The position numbers were made by a program, and so were the translations under genes. From JAGXRK01 sp963714415 (lineage in GTDB: Bacteria; Bacteroidota; Ignavibacteria; Ignavibacteriales; Ignavibacteriaceae), in contig CAVQOL010000027.1 in NCBI GenBank assembly GCA_963714415.1, positions 186,001 through 250,000 on the forward strand: DNA of 64,000 nucleotides. The letters run 5' to 3'. How positions within the stretch are numbered: position 1 is the first letter of the stretch; the number at the start of each line of letters is the position of its first letter. The notes under the pieces are model-generated. The model had not been told where the DNA came from. It was given only the letters and a program-made list of their open reading frames with translations, and ran no database searches. Below, piece by piece: positions 40,676 through 48,816 of this stretch.

Positions 40676-40857
40676 TGGATGATAGATGAGAATTTTTTTC
40701 GGGAATATCTTCCATGGAATTTGTAATCTTTTATTTATAAGATTAAGTAATACAAGAACTTAGAGAACATTTTTGAAAACTCAAGCGGTCGGTAGATTAG
40801 AACATAATTCTTAAATAACAACCGAATTAAAGACCGTTAATTCGGTATAAGTAATAG
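40676..40857 (+). other. Presumed attI region with a perfect hairpin
   Basis: The 182 bases between the intI remnant and the first cassette boundary, where attI would be expected. It ends in the crossover triplet GTT at 40857-40859 (full box GTTAGGT, 40857-40863). A perfect 10-bp palindrome, ACCGAATTAA (40821-40830) and TTAATTCGGT (40837-40846), lies just upstream; a weaker hairpin pairs 40727-40733 with 40742-40748. Whether these belong to attI or to an eroded attC is open. Confidence 0.5.
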
Positions 40858-42160
40858 TTAGGTCACTATCTTAAGGGAGGAAAAATGAAAAATGTTTTTA
40901 TTATTTCTGTAATTCTTTTTTCATTAATATCAATAAGCGGATGTAAAAATAATTCAGTTTCGCCTTTAGAGATTCCCAATGAGAACCCTACAATACTTGC
41001 ATATGAAAAATATAATGATATTTGGCTATTGAATAATCATTTACAATCAATCCGTATTTCTGAAAATCTTGTAGACACATCATACATAACGAAAGTTTCA
41101 AAATATTCTTCAGATGGATCAATGTTAGTTTTTACAGTGGATTATTATAAACAAGGCATTGAGGAGCCAATAGAAAGTGACAGAGATGATATTTTTGTTT
41201 ATGATATTACTTCAAAATCATTAAAGAGATTAACCGACAATGAAAAAGAAGAATTTAACCCACAATTTGTACCGAATTCGAATGAGATAATTTATTTCGA
41301 GAAGGTAGATAAAGTAACTAGTGCATTGAAAGCAATAAATATTGATAACGGTATTGTGCGAACCATTGTTCCGTCAATTACAGATGCTTACTATTATCCG
41401 TCAGTTTCAACTGATGGGTTACAAATAACATTTGATTCCAATGAGCATGGTATAAGAGAAATATTTACTGTAAATACTGATGGTTCTGGTCTAGTTAAAA
41501 TTTCTGATAATACATTGAGTGAACACAACCCGGTTTTTTCACCAGATGGCAAACACATCTACTATTATCTGTATGAAAACGATGAATGGTTTTCACCTGT
41601 TATTTACAAGTATGAGATATTCAATGGGGTAAGAACAAAATTAACGACTAAAGAACAAGCCCTTCATGCACCAATTATTTCAAAAGATAGCAAATTAATT
41701 TCGTGCCTTTATTTTGATAGAAGTTGGTTGTGGGTGTGCGTAATTGATAGTTCCGGTAATAATTTGAAGATTATTGAAAAAGGAATTGATGCTGGATTTA
41801 CAAATGATAGCCAAAAAATAATTTATTTAGCACTTGATGGCATTTATGAATATTCAATAGCAAGTTCGACTATAACAAAAGTCATTGATAGAGATTTATT
41901 GATGAGGAATATTCAATTAAATCCAGTTTACAAATAAGTAACCTAACCAGCGCCTCAACCCGACCGCCATTTTAGTTCGGTGGATTTATAATTTTTGGCG
42001 TTTTGTTTTAGTTTTAGATTTTGTTCAAGGTGTTCGTTCTAATTAATTAACCTGCCTTCGGTGCTTTGCTGACGCAAGATAAGCACCTACGGCTAAATAT
42101 TTATCAGTTGTGTTTTAGCTCGGCTTCCCTGTTATGGGCGGCGGGTTAGGCGCAACACCG
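40858..42160 (+). mobile_element. Integron gene cassette 1
   Basis: Bounded by the crossover G/TT at 40857/40858 and the G at 42160. In a cassette, the first six bases plus the final G should equal the complement of its own R'' box. Here G+TTAGGT is the exact complement of ACCTAAC at 41941-41947. It carries one lipoprotein gene with a strong ribosome site 22 bases into the cassette. Confidence 0.88.
40885..41937 (+). CDS. Cassette-encoded TolB-like beta-propeller lipoprotein
   Basis: 350 residues with a lipoprotein signal ending SISGC (C20 lipidated). The mature part has PD40/WD40-like repeats of the TolB type: KVSKYSSDGSMLVFTVD, NPQFVPNSNEIIYFE, YPSVSTDGLQITFDSNE, NPVFSPDGKHIYYYL and APIISKDSKLISCLYF, about six blades. 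It would sit in the outer or inner membrane facing the periplasm; ligand unknown. AAGGGAGG before the ATG gives strong initiation. No promoter of its own is evident, so it is presumably read from upstream. Confidence 0.85.
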   Translation: MKNVFIISVILFSLISISGCKNNSVSPLEIPNENPTILAYEKYNDIWLLNNHLQSIRISENLVDTSYITKVSKYSSDGSMLVFTVDYYKQGIEEPIESDRDDIFVYDITSKSLKRLTDNEKEEFNPQFVPNSNEIIYFEKVDKVTSALKAINIDNGIVRTIVPSITDAYYYPSVSTDGLQITFDSNEHGIREIFTVNTDGSGLVKISDNTLSEHNPVFSPDGKHIYYYLYENDEWFSPVIYKYEIFNGVRTKLTTKEQALHAPIISKDSKLISCLYFDRSWLWVCVIDSSGNNLKIIEKGIDAGFTNDSQKIIYLALDGIYEYSIASSTITKVIDRDLLMRNIQLNPVYK

Positions 42161-42166
42161 TTATAC
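41941..42166 (+). other. attC recombination site of cassette 1
   Basis: R'' ACCTAAC (41941-41947) and R' GTTATAC (42160-42166). The arms pair as GCGCCT (41950-41955) with 42148-42153, AACCCG (41957-41962) with 42142-42147, and CCGCC (41964-41968) with 42137-42141. C41956 and A41963 are left unpaired, exactly where canonical attC sites have extrahelical bases. The 167-base terminal loop is unusually long and holds its own 7-bp hairpin (GGTGCTT/AAGCACC, about 42060-42092). Total 226 bases, longer than most attC sites. Confidence 0.9.
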
Positions 42167-43151
42167 ACTTTATTAAGACTAAAATGGAAACAAAAACTTT
42201 GATTTATTTGTTTTGTTTGTTCTCGATTTTAGGATGTGAGGAAACTATAAAAAGCCCGATTATTGAGGAAGAAAAATATTATTCAGTAGAAGGCAACATC
42301 CATTTTGAAGGTATTCCAATTCAAGGAGTAGAAGTATTCTTAGAATCAATAACTAGTTTAAGCGATAGCAATGGACATTTCAAATTTGATAGTATCAAAA
42401 CTGGGAACAGATTGCTCACTCTTTCTCATCCAAAATATATTCCAACAGATACTTTATTAAGAATTGACAAGAATATAATTGTTAACATTGCACTTTCTCT
42501 GAGAAGCGATTCTTTTTATCCTTGCAAAATTGGCAATTGGTGGCATTACAAAGACTTGTTTGGTGGTATTGAATATGAGTTATCTGTTCAAATCATTGAT
42601 TCTGTTCAGATAGATAATGAAACATATTATAAATTCTTATATGCTGAATTTGCTCCTCATTTTACTGATACATCTAAATCCATTTATTTAAGACAAGTGA
42701 AAGCTGATACTCTATATGAATATAGCTGTGATGAGAAACAATTACTTGCACCATTTATCACAGAGATTAATCAAGAATTCGTCTTTAAAAGATGCAATGT
42801 GTATAGCACATATATCTACGATAGTTATTTATATGAATCCTATAATGATATAAAGAAATTCTACTATAGATTAAGATACGCTTTGGACGGTGATCTGGAT
42901 ATACAATTCCAGAGAGGGATTGGAATGGTAATATATATGAATCCTCCTTGGACAAATTATAAATTAGAAAAATATGAAATTAAATATTAAACGTGTATAA
43001 CCTGCCAATCAAGCCGAACGCTTCAGTCGGTCTTGGCATTGGTTGTTCAAGGTTTTTTAGTTTTTAATTTTTGTTCTTATTAAATAATATAATCAGTTAA
43101 TCAAAACATTGTCGCCGTAAACCGTTCAGCGTCGGCTTATCGGCAACGCCG
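42161..43151 (+). mobile_element. Integron gene cassette 2
   Basis: Starts TTATAC after the G of the preceding site and ends with G43151. G+TTATAC is the exact complement of its R'' box GTATAAC at 42995-43001, which fixes both boundaries. It contains a single lipoprotein gene. Confidence 0.88.
42184..42990 (+). CDS. Cassette-encoded lipoprotein with carboxypeptidase-regulatory-like domain
   Basis: 268 residues. Lipoprotein signal METKTLIYLFCLFSILGC, lipid on C18. Residues about 33-100 form a carboxypeptidase-D regulatory-like (transthyretin-fold) domain: YSVEGNIHFEGIPIQGVEVFLE, then SDSNGHFKFDSI and LLTLSHPKYIP. The C-terminal part (about 105-268) is beta-rich with many aromatic residues, starting KIGNWWHYKDLFGG, and matches nothing I recognise. 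The gene starts 23 bases into the cassette and stops 4 bases before attC. Such compact fit is typical of cassette genes. Function unknown. Confidence 0.8.
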   Translation: METKTLIYLFCLFSILGCEETIKSPIIEEEKYYSVEGNIHFEGIPIQGVEVFLESITSLSDSNGHFKFDSIKTGNRLLTLSHPKYIPTDTLLRIDKNIIVNIALSLRSDSFYPCKIGNWWHYKDLFGGIEYELSVQIIDSVQIDNETYYKFLYAEFAPHFTDTSKSIYLRQVKADTLYEYSCDEKQLLAPFITEINQEFVFKRCNVYSTYIYDSYLYESYNDIKKFYYRLRYALDGDLDIQFQRGIGMVIYMNPPWTNYKLEKYEIKY

Positions 43152-43157
43152 TTATAA
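42995..43157 (+). other. attC recombination site of cassette 2
   Basis: R'' GTATAAC (42995-43001) and R' GTTATAA (43151-43157). Stem: TGCC (43003-43006) with GGCA (43142-43145), AT (43008-43009) with 43139-43140, AAGCCG (43011-43016) with CGGCTT (43133-43138), and ACGC (43018-43021) with GCGT (43129-43132). C43010 and A43017 are extrahelical. The core TCAAGCCGA is the same as in classic aadA-type attC sites. 163 bases long. The AT-rich loop shares TTTTAGTTTT and TTTTTGTTC-like strings with the loop of attC 1. Confidence 0.9.
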
Positions 43158-43172
43158 AATGCGCTTTGCGCC
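43155..43172 (-). terminator. Hairpin downstream of hslU
   Basis: On the minus strand GCGC (43171-43168), loop AAA, GCGC (43164-43161), then ATTTTATAA. It starts 11 bases after the hslU stop and overlaps the edge of attC 2. Short stem, so a weak terminator at best. Confidence 0.45.
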
Positions 43173-43182
43173 ATGCCCCTTG

Positions 43183-44565
43183 CTAAAGTATATACTTACT
43201 CAAGTCTCTGTCTTTTATAATTCTATCTAACTTACTCTTTACGTATGCAGCATCAATATTAACAACATCTTCAGGAAGTTTGTCAGGCACCTCAAATAAA
43301 ATGCTGTCGAGTAAGGTCGTAAGAATAGTATGCAATCTTCTGGCACCGATATTTTCCACCTGTTCGTTAACGTGAGTTGCTATTTTCGCAATTTCCTTAA
43401 TCGCATCTTTCTTGAAATTTAATTTAACTCCTTCGGTTTCTAGAAGTGCAGAATATTGTTTTAGCAGAGCATTCTGCGGCGTTGTAAGAATTTTAACAAA
43501 GTCATCTTCGGTTAAACTGTTAAGCTCAACACGGATTGGGAATCTTCCCTGAAGTTCAGGGATAAGATCAGATGGTTTTGAAACGTGAAATGCACCTGAA
43601 GCAATAAAAAGAATATGGTCTGTTTTTACAATGCCGTATTTTGTATTAACCGCCGAGCCTTCAACAATCGGAAGAAGATCGCGCTGAACACCTTCGCGGG
43701 AAACGTCAGGACCCTGCCCTTTTCCGCCTCCTGCAACTTTATCAATCTCATCAATAAAAACTATTCCGGAATTTTCAACTCGTTCAATTGCTTCACGCTG
43801 AACCGCTTCCATATCAATCAGTTTAGCCGCTTCATCCTGTATAATAAATTGTCTTGCTTCACGAATGGTTGATTTTCTTTTTTTCTTTTTCTTCGGCATC
43901 AGGTTACCCATAATTTCCTGAATATTAATTCCCATATCATCCATTCCAAACGGACCAAGCACCTGCATACCAAAATTTGCCTGGGCAGTTGCATCAAACT
44001 CAATCATCTTATCATCCATTTCGCCGTTTTTCAATTTTGCCTTCATCCACTCGCGTGTCTTTTGATTTTGATAGGCTTCATTGTTCTCTTCCTGCGCCTG
44101 CTGATCACCTGTAACTGCCGGTTGAGTTTTCTTAACCGGAGGAATTAGTATATCAAGTATTTTCTCATCGGCAAGTTCCTCAGCTTTTCCCTGCACTTCA
44201 ATCGTTTTTTCTGATCGCACCATATTAACACCGAACTCAACGAGATCACGTATCATAGATTCAACATCTCTTCCCACATAACCAACTTCTGTAAATTTTG
44301 ACGCCTCAACTTTTACAAAAGGAGCGCCGGTAAGTTTTGCAAGTCTGCGTGCAATCTCTGTTTTTCCTACTCCGGTTGGACCAATAAGAATAATATTATT
44401 CGGCATAATTTCTTCACGAAGAATATCGGAAATTTGCTGTCGTCTCCATCTGTTACGAAGTGCAATAGCCACAGCACGTTTTGCATCTGTTTGCCCTATT
44501 ATATAATTATCAAGCTCTTTAACTATTTGTGTGGGTGTTAAATTTTTCGTTAATAACTTTGTCAT
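43183..44565 (-). CDS. hslU: ATP-dependent protease ATPase subunit HslU (ClpY)
   Basis: 460 residues. AAA+ unfoldase that feeds HslV. Motifs: N-terminal LTPTQIVKELDNYIIGQTDAKRAVAIALRNRWRR, Walker A GPTGVGKTE, GYVGRDVESMIRDL, Walker B VFIDEIDK, sensor GRFPIRVEL and the C-terminal DRDLSKYIL end that docks into HslV. The intermediate domain (about 130-230) contains a lysine-rich run, KKKKKRKS. It follows hslV after 49 bases in a five-gene operon. Confidence 0.97.
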   Translation of the reverse strand: MTKLLTKNLTPTQIVKELDNYIIGQTDAKRAVAIALRNRWRRQQISDILREEIMPNNIILIGPTGVGKTEIARRLAKLTGAPFVKVEASKFTEVGYVGRDVESMIRDLVEFGVNMVRSEKTIEVQGKAEELADEKILDILIPPVKKTQPAVTGDQQAQEENNEAYQNQKTREWMKAKLKNGEMDDKMIEFDATAQANFGMQVLGPFGMDDMGINIQEIMGNLMPKKKKKRKSTIREARQFIIQDEAAKLIDMEAVQREAIERVENSGIVFIDEIDKVAGGGKGQGPDVSREGVQRDLLPIVEGSAVNTKYGIVKTDHILFIASGAFHVSKPSDLIPELQGRFPIRVELNSLTEDDFVKILTTPQNALLKQYSALLETEGVKLNFKKDAIKEIAKIATHVNEQVENIGARRLHTILTTLLDSILFEVPDKLPEDVVNIDAAYVKSKLDRIIKDRDLSKYIL

Positions 44566-44614
44566 TTAATCTCTTTCCTTTAATAAGGAACAAACTAGAG
44601 TTTGTTCTTCAATT

Positions 44615-45151
44615 TTACTCTACTATTTCTACATTTATTTTATCATTTGTATAAATACAAATATCAGATGCTGTTTTCAATGCCTCAGCAACCATCTCTT
44701 TTGCAGAAAGTTTGCTGTGTTTTATTAACATTTTAGCAGCTGCAAGTGCGTACATTCCGCCGGAACCGATTGCCACAATTTTATCATCGGGTTCAATTAC
44801 ATCGCCATTTCCGGAAACGACAAGAGCAACATCCTTAGAAATTACTGCTAGCATTGCTTCGAGACGTCTTAGGTATTTATCCGTTCGCCATTCCTTGGCA
44901 AGTTCAACTGCAGCACGATTAACATTTCCGCGATATTGCTGAAGTTTATCTTCAAATCTTTCCATTAATGTAAAAGCATCTGCCGATGCACCGGCGAATC
45001 CGCATAATACTTTTCCATCGGCAATTTTTCTTATCTTCATTGCATTGTGTTTCATAATAGTGTTTCCAATAGAAACCTGCCCATCACCGCCTAATGCAGC
45101 TTGTCCGTTATGAACCATACCAATGATTGTTGTTGCTTTAAATTGTTCCAT
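44615..45151 (-). CDS. hslV: ATP-dependent protease subunit HslV (ClpQ)
   Basis: 178 residues; proteasome-like threonine protease. The N-terminal nucleophile is the threonine in KATTIIGM after removal of a six-residue leader. GGDGQVSIGNTIMKHNAMKIRKI, GFAGASADAFTLMERFE and AIGSGGMYALAAA are diagnostic. The ATG shares one base with the stop of the preceding gene (TAATG overlap), so translation is coupled. Confidence 0.97.
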   Translation of the reverse strand: MEQFKATTIIGMVHNGQAALGGDGQVSIGNTIMKHNAMKIRKIADGKVLCGFAGASADAFTLMERFEDKLQQYRGNVNRAAVELAKEWRTDKYLRRLEAMLAVISKDVALVVSGNGDVIEPDDKIVAIGSGGMYALAAAKMLIKHSKLSAKEMVAEALKTASDICIYTNDKINVEIVE

Positions 45152-45807
45152 TATAATTCCTTGTTAAATTTTAATTTCGATTTTCCAGAAAATAATCTGA
45201 CCGGGAAAATTCTTGAAACTCTTTTTTGATAATTAATATAATCATCACCAAAAACTTTTGCTAATTTCTTTTCTTCATACACAGAGCCGATATAAAAATA
45301 GACGACAAAACTTACAAACATTGTGAGATAAAACAAGTTCATTTCTGCTCTGAATAAAAGGAAAAGAATTGAAAATAAATAAATAGGGTGACGAGAAAAT
45401 TTATACGGTCCTTCTATTCTGAAAGTCATTTTTTCATCAAGTTCATTTTCATCATATTCGTTTTTCAGAAAACGATCAATCTGTGCCAAGCCGAGAAATT
45501 CTCTGAAGCTGATATATTTAAAGCACCAGAACACTCCGACTAAAGATATTAACTGCAATCCAAATACTATCAAATCGTAAGGATAATTCAATTCATAAAT
45601 TAATAATGAAGGATGAGGTCCAAATTCCCAAATAAGATATAATCCAATAAACACTAAAATATTATATATCAATCGGTAAAAGGCAATATACTTTCCGAAC
45701 TTACTTTTTATAAATGTTTTAAATTGAAATGAAGCAAGCAGTGAATGCGAATACCCGTACAATCCAAACAAAAGAATTAGAATTAATACATCTAACAAAT
45801 AATTCAT
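45151..45807 (-). CDS. ICMT/NnrU-like membrane methyltransferase family protein
   Basis: 218 residues from ATG 45807 (TGATG overlap with the rpoN stop). About five or six transmembrane helices. The C-terminal part carries the isoprenylcysteine methyltransferase-type motif, GPYKFSRHPIYLFSILFL, then YIGSVYEEKKLAKVFGDDYINYQKRVSR, where the E-E...Y-x-x-Y residues bind SAM and substrate in the family. Target unknown. Wedged between rpoN and hslV with one-base overlaps on both sides, so it is translated in step with them. Confidence 0.75.
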   Translation of the reverse strand: MNYLLDVLILILLFGLYGYSHSLLASFQFKTFIKSKFGKYIAFYRLIYNILVFIGLYLIWEFGPHPSLLIYELNYPYDLIVFGLQLISLVGVFWCFKYISFREFLGLAQIDRFLKNEYDENELDEKMTFRIEGPYKFSRHPIYLFSILFLLFRAEMNLFYLTMFVSFVVYFYIGSVYEEKKLAKVFGDDYINYQKRVSRIFPVRLFSGKSKLKFNKEL

Positions 45808-47276
45808 CACATAACTTGTTTACGTAACCTGGCTATGGGTAATTTAAGAAGATCACGGTATTTAGCAATAGTTCTTCTTGCTACCTGTATACCTTCCTTA
45901 TTCAATATCTCGGCAAGTTTGTCATCACTGTAAGGATTTTGTTTGTCCTCGCTGTCAATAATTTCTTTTAATCTCTCTCTGATATGTTTGTTAGATACTT
46001 CTTCTCCCTGATCTGTCGGCAATCCTTCGCTGAAAAAGTATTTTAATTCGTGAATGCCCTGCGGACTCTGAACATATTTACCATTAACAACACGACTTAT
46101 AGTCGAAATATCCATATTGATTATTTCAGCAATGTCTTTATAGATCATAGGTTTTAAGAATTTAGGACCCTTATCAAAAAAATGATATTGAGTTTCAAGA
46201 ATTGCGCGCATAACTTTTACTAATGTTTCTCTCCTTTGCTGAATACAGGCAATAAACCAACGAGCAGACTCAAATTTTTCGCGAAGAAATTTATAAGTTT
46301 CTTTATCTCTCTGATTTTTCTTGATCCGTTTTTTAGAATCAAACATTTCAAGATAACTTTTATTTATCGTTACCGAAGGCATGCTTTTATCATTCAACGT
46401 TATTATCCAGCTATCGTCGAGCTTTTCAATAAGAAAATCCGGAGTAATTTGGTTCGTTTCAATAAGATCGATGCTGCCTTCGCCCGGTTTGGGATTCATA
46501 CTTTGAATCAGCTCAACAGTTTCTTTTAGTGCATCATCAGTCAGATTCATTTTCTGTTTAATAAAATCAAATCTTCGTTTTGCAAAATCATCATAATAAT
46601 CTTCAAGCATTTTAATTGCCAGGTACTTGTAATACGAATCTGCATTAGATTCCTGAAGCTGTACCAGTAAACATTCTTTGAGAGATCTACAGGCAATACC
46701 AACCGGATCAAATTTTTGAATTTTTTTAAGCAACTCTTCTGCTTTATCCAGTTCAATTTTAATATGATCAAACATATCAAGTTCTTGAACAATGCTAGCC
46801 AGGTCACGCTGCAGATACCCATCTTCATCAAGATTGCCAATTATTTCTTCGCCAAGAATTGCTAAATCTTCATCGAGGTTTAGCATTCTTAACTGATCTG
46901 TGATGTAATCTTTCAGACTTCTACGTGATGGTGCAATCGGAGTAAAGAGTTCTTCATCATTACTTCTATTAACACGATCCTGATCATAATCATCGTCATT
47001 CATATAATCTTCAAGATCAAATTCATCATCGGAATCTTTAACTTCAGTTTCTTCTTCGCTATCAGAACTTTTTTCAGAATCAGTTTCGGAATTCTTATCC
47101 TTTTCATCCTGCTCAAGAGACATATCCATCTCTTCTTCCAATAGAGGATTTATCTCCAATTCGGTTTTAATTCTTTGCTCAAGTGCAAGGTTATTCAACT
47201 GCAGAAGTTTCTGATACTGAATCTGCTGAGGTGAAAGTTTCTGCTGCTGGGATAATCTTTGATTTAGTGATAGCAT
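45807..47276 (-). CDS. rpoN: RNA polymerase sigma-54 factor
   Basis: 489 residues. Region I is glutamine-rich at the N-terminus (LNQRLSQQQKLSPQQIQYQKLLQL) and contacts activators; an acidic region II follows (about 45-100, D/E-rich). The core-binding domain and HTH come next (DISTISRVVNGKYVQSPQG), and the RpoN box ARRTIAKYRDLL is at the C-terminus. Needed for the NtrC-type activator encoded at 59958-61322. It starts two bases after the DUF3109 stop. Confidence 0.97.
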   Translation of the reverse strand: MLSLNQRLSQQQKLSPQQIQYQKLLQLNNLALEQRIKTELEINPLLEEEMDMSLEQDEKDKNSETDSEKSSDSEEETEVKDSDDEFDLEDYMNDDDYDQDRVNRSNDEELFTPIAPSRRSLKDYITDQLRMLNLDEDLAILGEEIIGNLDEDGYLQRDLASIVQELDMFDHIKIELDKAEELLKKIQKFDPVGIACRSLKECLLVQLQESNADSYYKYLAIKMLEDYYDDFAKRRFDFIKQKMNLTDDALKETVELIQSMNPKPGEGSIDLIETNQITPDFLIEKLDDSWIITLNDKSMPSVTINKSYLEMFDSKKRIKKNQRDKETYKFLREKFESARWFIACIQQRRETLVKVMRAILETQYHFFDKGPKFLKPMIYKDIAEIINMDISTISRVVNGKYVQSPQGIHELKYFFSEGLPTDQGEEVSNKHIRERLKEIIDSEDKQNPYSDDKLAEILNKEGIQVARRTIAKYRDLLKLPIARLRKQVM

Positions 47277-47277
47277 A

Positions 47278-47847
47278 CTACTTACTCAAACTGTCTTTTA
47301 ATTGTGAATACCATTTTTCGCCGTATAATCTTGTTAATGATTCTTCGCAGAATTCTGCGACTGTAACATTTTCTTGTTTACCTTTTTCAAGTGCCGGTTT
47401 ACACTCTGAAAATTCTTCGTACCTTAAAACCTCTCCGCCAAATTTTGATACTCTTATAGGAAAAAGATGACAGGAAATTGGTTTTTGAAAATCAGTCTTT
47501 CCTTCCAGAAAAGCTTTTTCAATTCCGCATTTTGCAATATCTCCATCAAAATAGACAAAAACACAGGCTTTACGATTCATACTCTTAAGCATATATTCAT
47601 TATCTACAAGATGATAAAAACCGTTTTGTTCAATTTCATCAATATGCAATTGCGGTAGATAAGGCTTAATAAGTGGTAAAATCTCTTCAATTTTCTTTAT
47701 TTCTTCAGGTTTTACAGGTGCACCATAGTCGCTTTCAAGAGTGCAACAAGCACCTTTGCATTGCGATAAATCACAAACAAAAGGTGTATCGGTAATTTCT
47801 GTCCTTACCAAAACCTCATTTATTGTTAAAATTTTACCAAAAAACAT
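47278..47847 (-). CDS. DUF3109 family cysteine-cluster protein
   Basis: 189 residues from ATG 47847; the longer reading adds 32 unlikely residues. Cysteine motifs VCDLSQCKGACC near the N-terminus, then C in NRKACVFVY, KCGIEKA, SCHLFPIRV, ECKPAL and FCEESL follow the DUF3109 (YkgJ-related) pattern, which probably binds a metal or Fe-S cluster. Role unknown. First gene of the rpoN-hslVU operon. Confidence 0.85.
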   Translation of the reverse strand: MFFGKILTINEVLVRTEITDTPFVCDLSQCKGACCTLESDYGAPVKPEEIKKIEEILPLIKPYLPQLHIDEIEQNGFYHLVDNEYMLKSMNRKACVFVYFDGDIAKCGIEKAFLEGKTDFQKPISCHLFPIRVSKFGGEVLRYEEFSECKPALEKGKQENVTVAEFCEESLTRLYGEKWYSQLKDSLSK

Positions 47848-47991
47848 TGGAATAATTTTTGTTAGAATCTTTGCTTTAAAATATATATAAAATATTCTAC
47901 ACACAAAATTTACATTTCTGTTTTTTCTTTTATAAACTTCCAACTGTTTACTAAAATATTAATTTATAAACAGTTTTACAGAGGAATCCTC

Positions 47992-48762
47992 TTGAATTTC
48001 AACAATAAGACCATTTTAATAACTGGAGCATCGACGGGAATAGGTTACGAACTTGCATTACAGTTGTCTGAATATAATTGCAATTTAATTCTTACAGCAA
48101 GAAGAAAAGAATTACTGGATGAACTTTCCAGAAAAATATCTGGTAAATGTAAAGTGATTTCTTATCAGTCAGATGTTTCTGATAAAACTTCCGTCAAACA
48201 TGCTTATGAAATAGCAATTAGTGAATTCGGAAAAATCGATATCGCTATTCTTAATGCAGGCATTGATCAGAAAACCAGAGTTACAAATTTCAATTCCGGG
48301 GATGCTGAGATAACTATGGGTGTTAATTTTTTTGGACTTGTCAATTGGATAGAACTCTTGCTACCAGAATTTATGAAAGAAAAAAGAGGTATGATAGTTG
48401 GTGTCACCAGTCTTGCCGATGTTAAAGGATTTCCCGGAAGCGGATATTACTGTGCAAGTAAAGCAGCGGCAAGTCATCTTCTCGAAAGCTTAAGAATTGA
48501 TCTTAAAAAATATGAAGTAAAAGTTATAACCGTTAAACCGGGTTTTGTTAAAACTCCTATGACTGATAAAAATGATTTTCATATGCCTTTTCTGATTGAT
48601 GTTGATAAAGCTGTAAAAATAATTCTCCAAGGAATAGAAAAAGAAAAACGTGTTATTGAGTTTCCATTAATGACAAGCTTGAGTACAAAATTATTAAAGT
48701 GTATGCCTTATTCAGTGTTTGAATTTTTACTTTCAAAAAAACTAAAAAAGAAAAAATTATAG
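47992..48762 (+). CDS. SDR family oxidoreductase
   Basis: 256 residues, a classical short-chain dehydrogenase. Cofactor motif TGASTGIG (residues about 12-19), NAGI at about 88, the catalytic serine in VTSLADVKGF, Y-x-x-x-K in YYCASKAAA, and KPGFVKTPM. TTG at 47992 is the best start, with AGAGGA eight bases upstream. The C-terminus is lysine-rich, ending KKLKKKKL. Substrate unknown; divergent from the rpoN operon. Confidence 0.9.
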   Translation: MNFNNKTILITGASTGIGYELALQLSEYNCNLILTARRKELLDELSRKISGKCKVISYQSDVSDKTSVKHAYEIAISEFGKIDIAILNAGIDQKTRVTNFNSGDAEITMGVNFFGLVNWIELLLPEFMKEKRGMIVGVTSLADVKGFPGSGYYCASKAAASHLLESLRIDLKKYEVKVITVKPGFVKTPMTDKNDFHMPFLIDVDKAVKIILQGIEKEKRVIEFPLMTSLSTKLLKCMPYSVFEFLLSKKLKKKKL

Positions 48763-48816
48763 GTCGATTAATTTTTCTTTTTTTATATTGACAGTACAAG
48801 AAAATTTTGAGATGAA

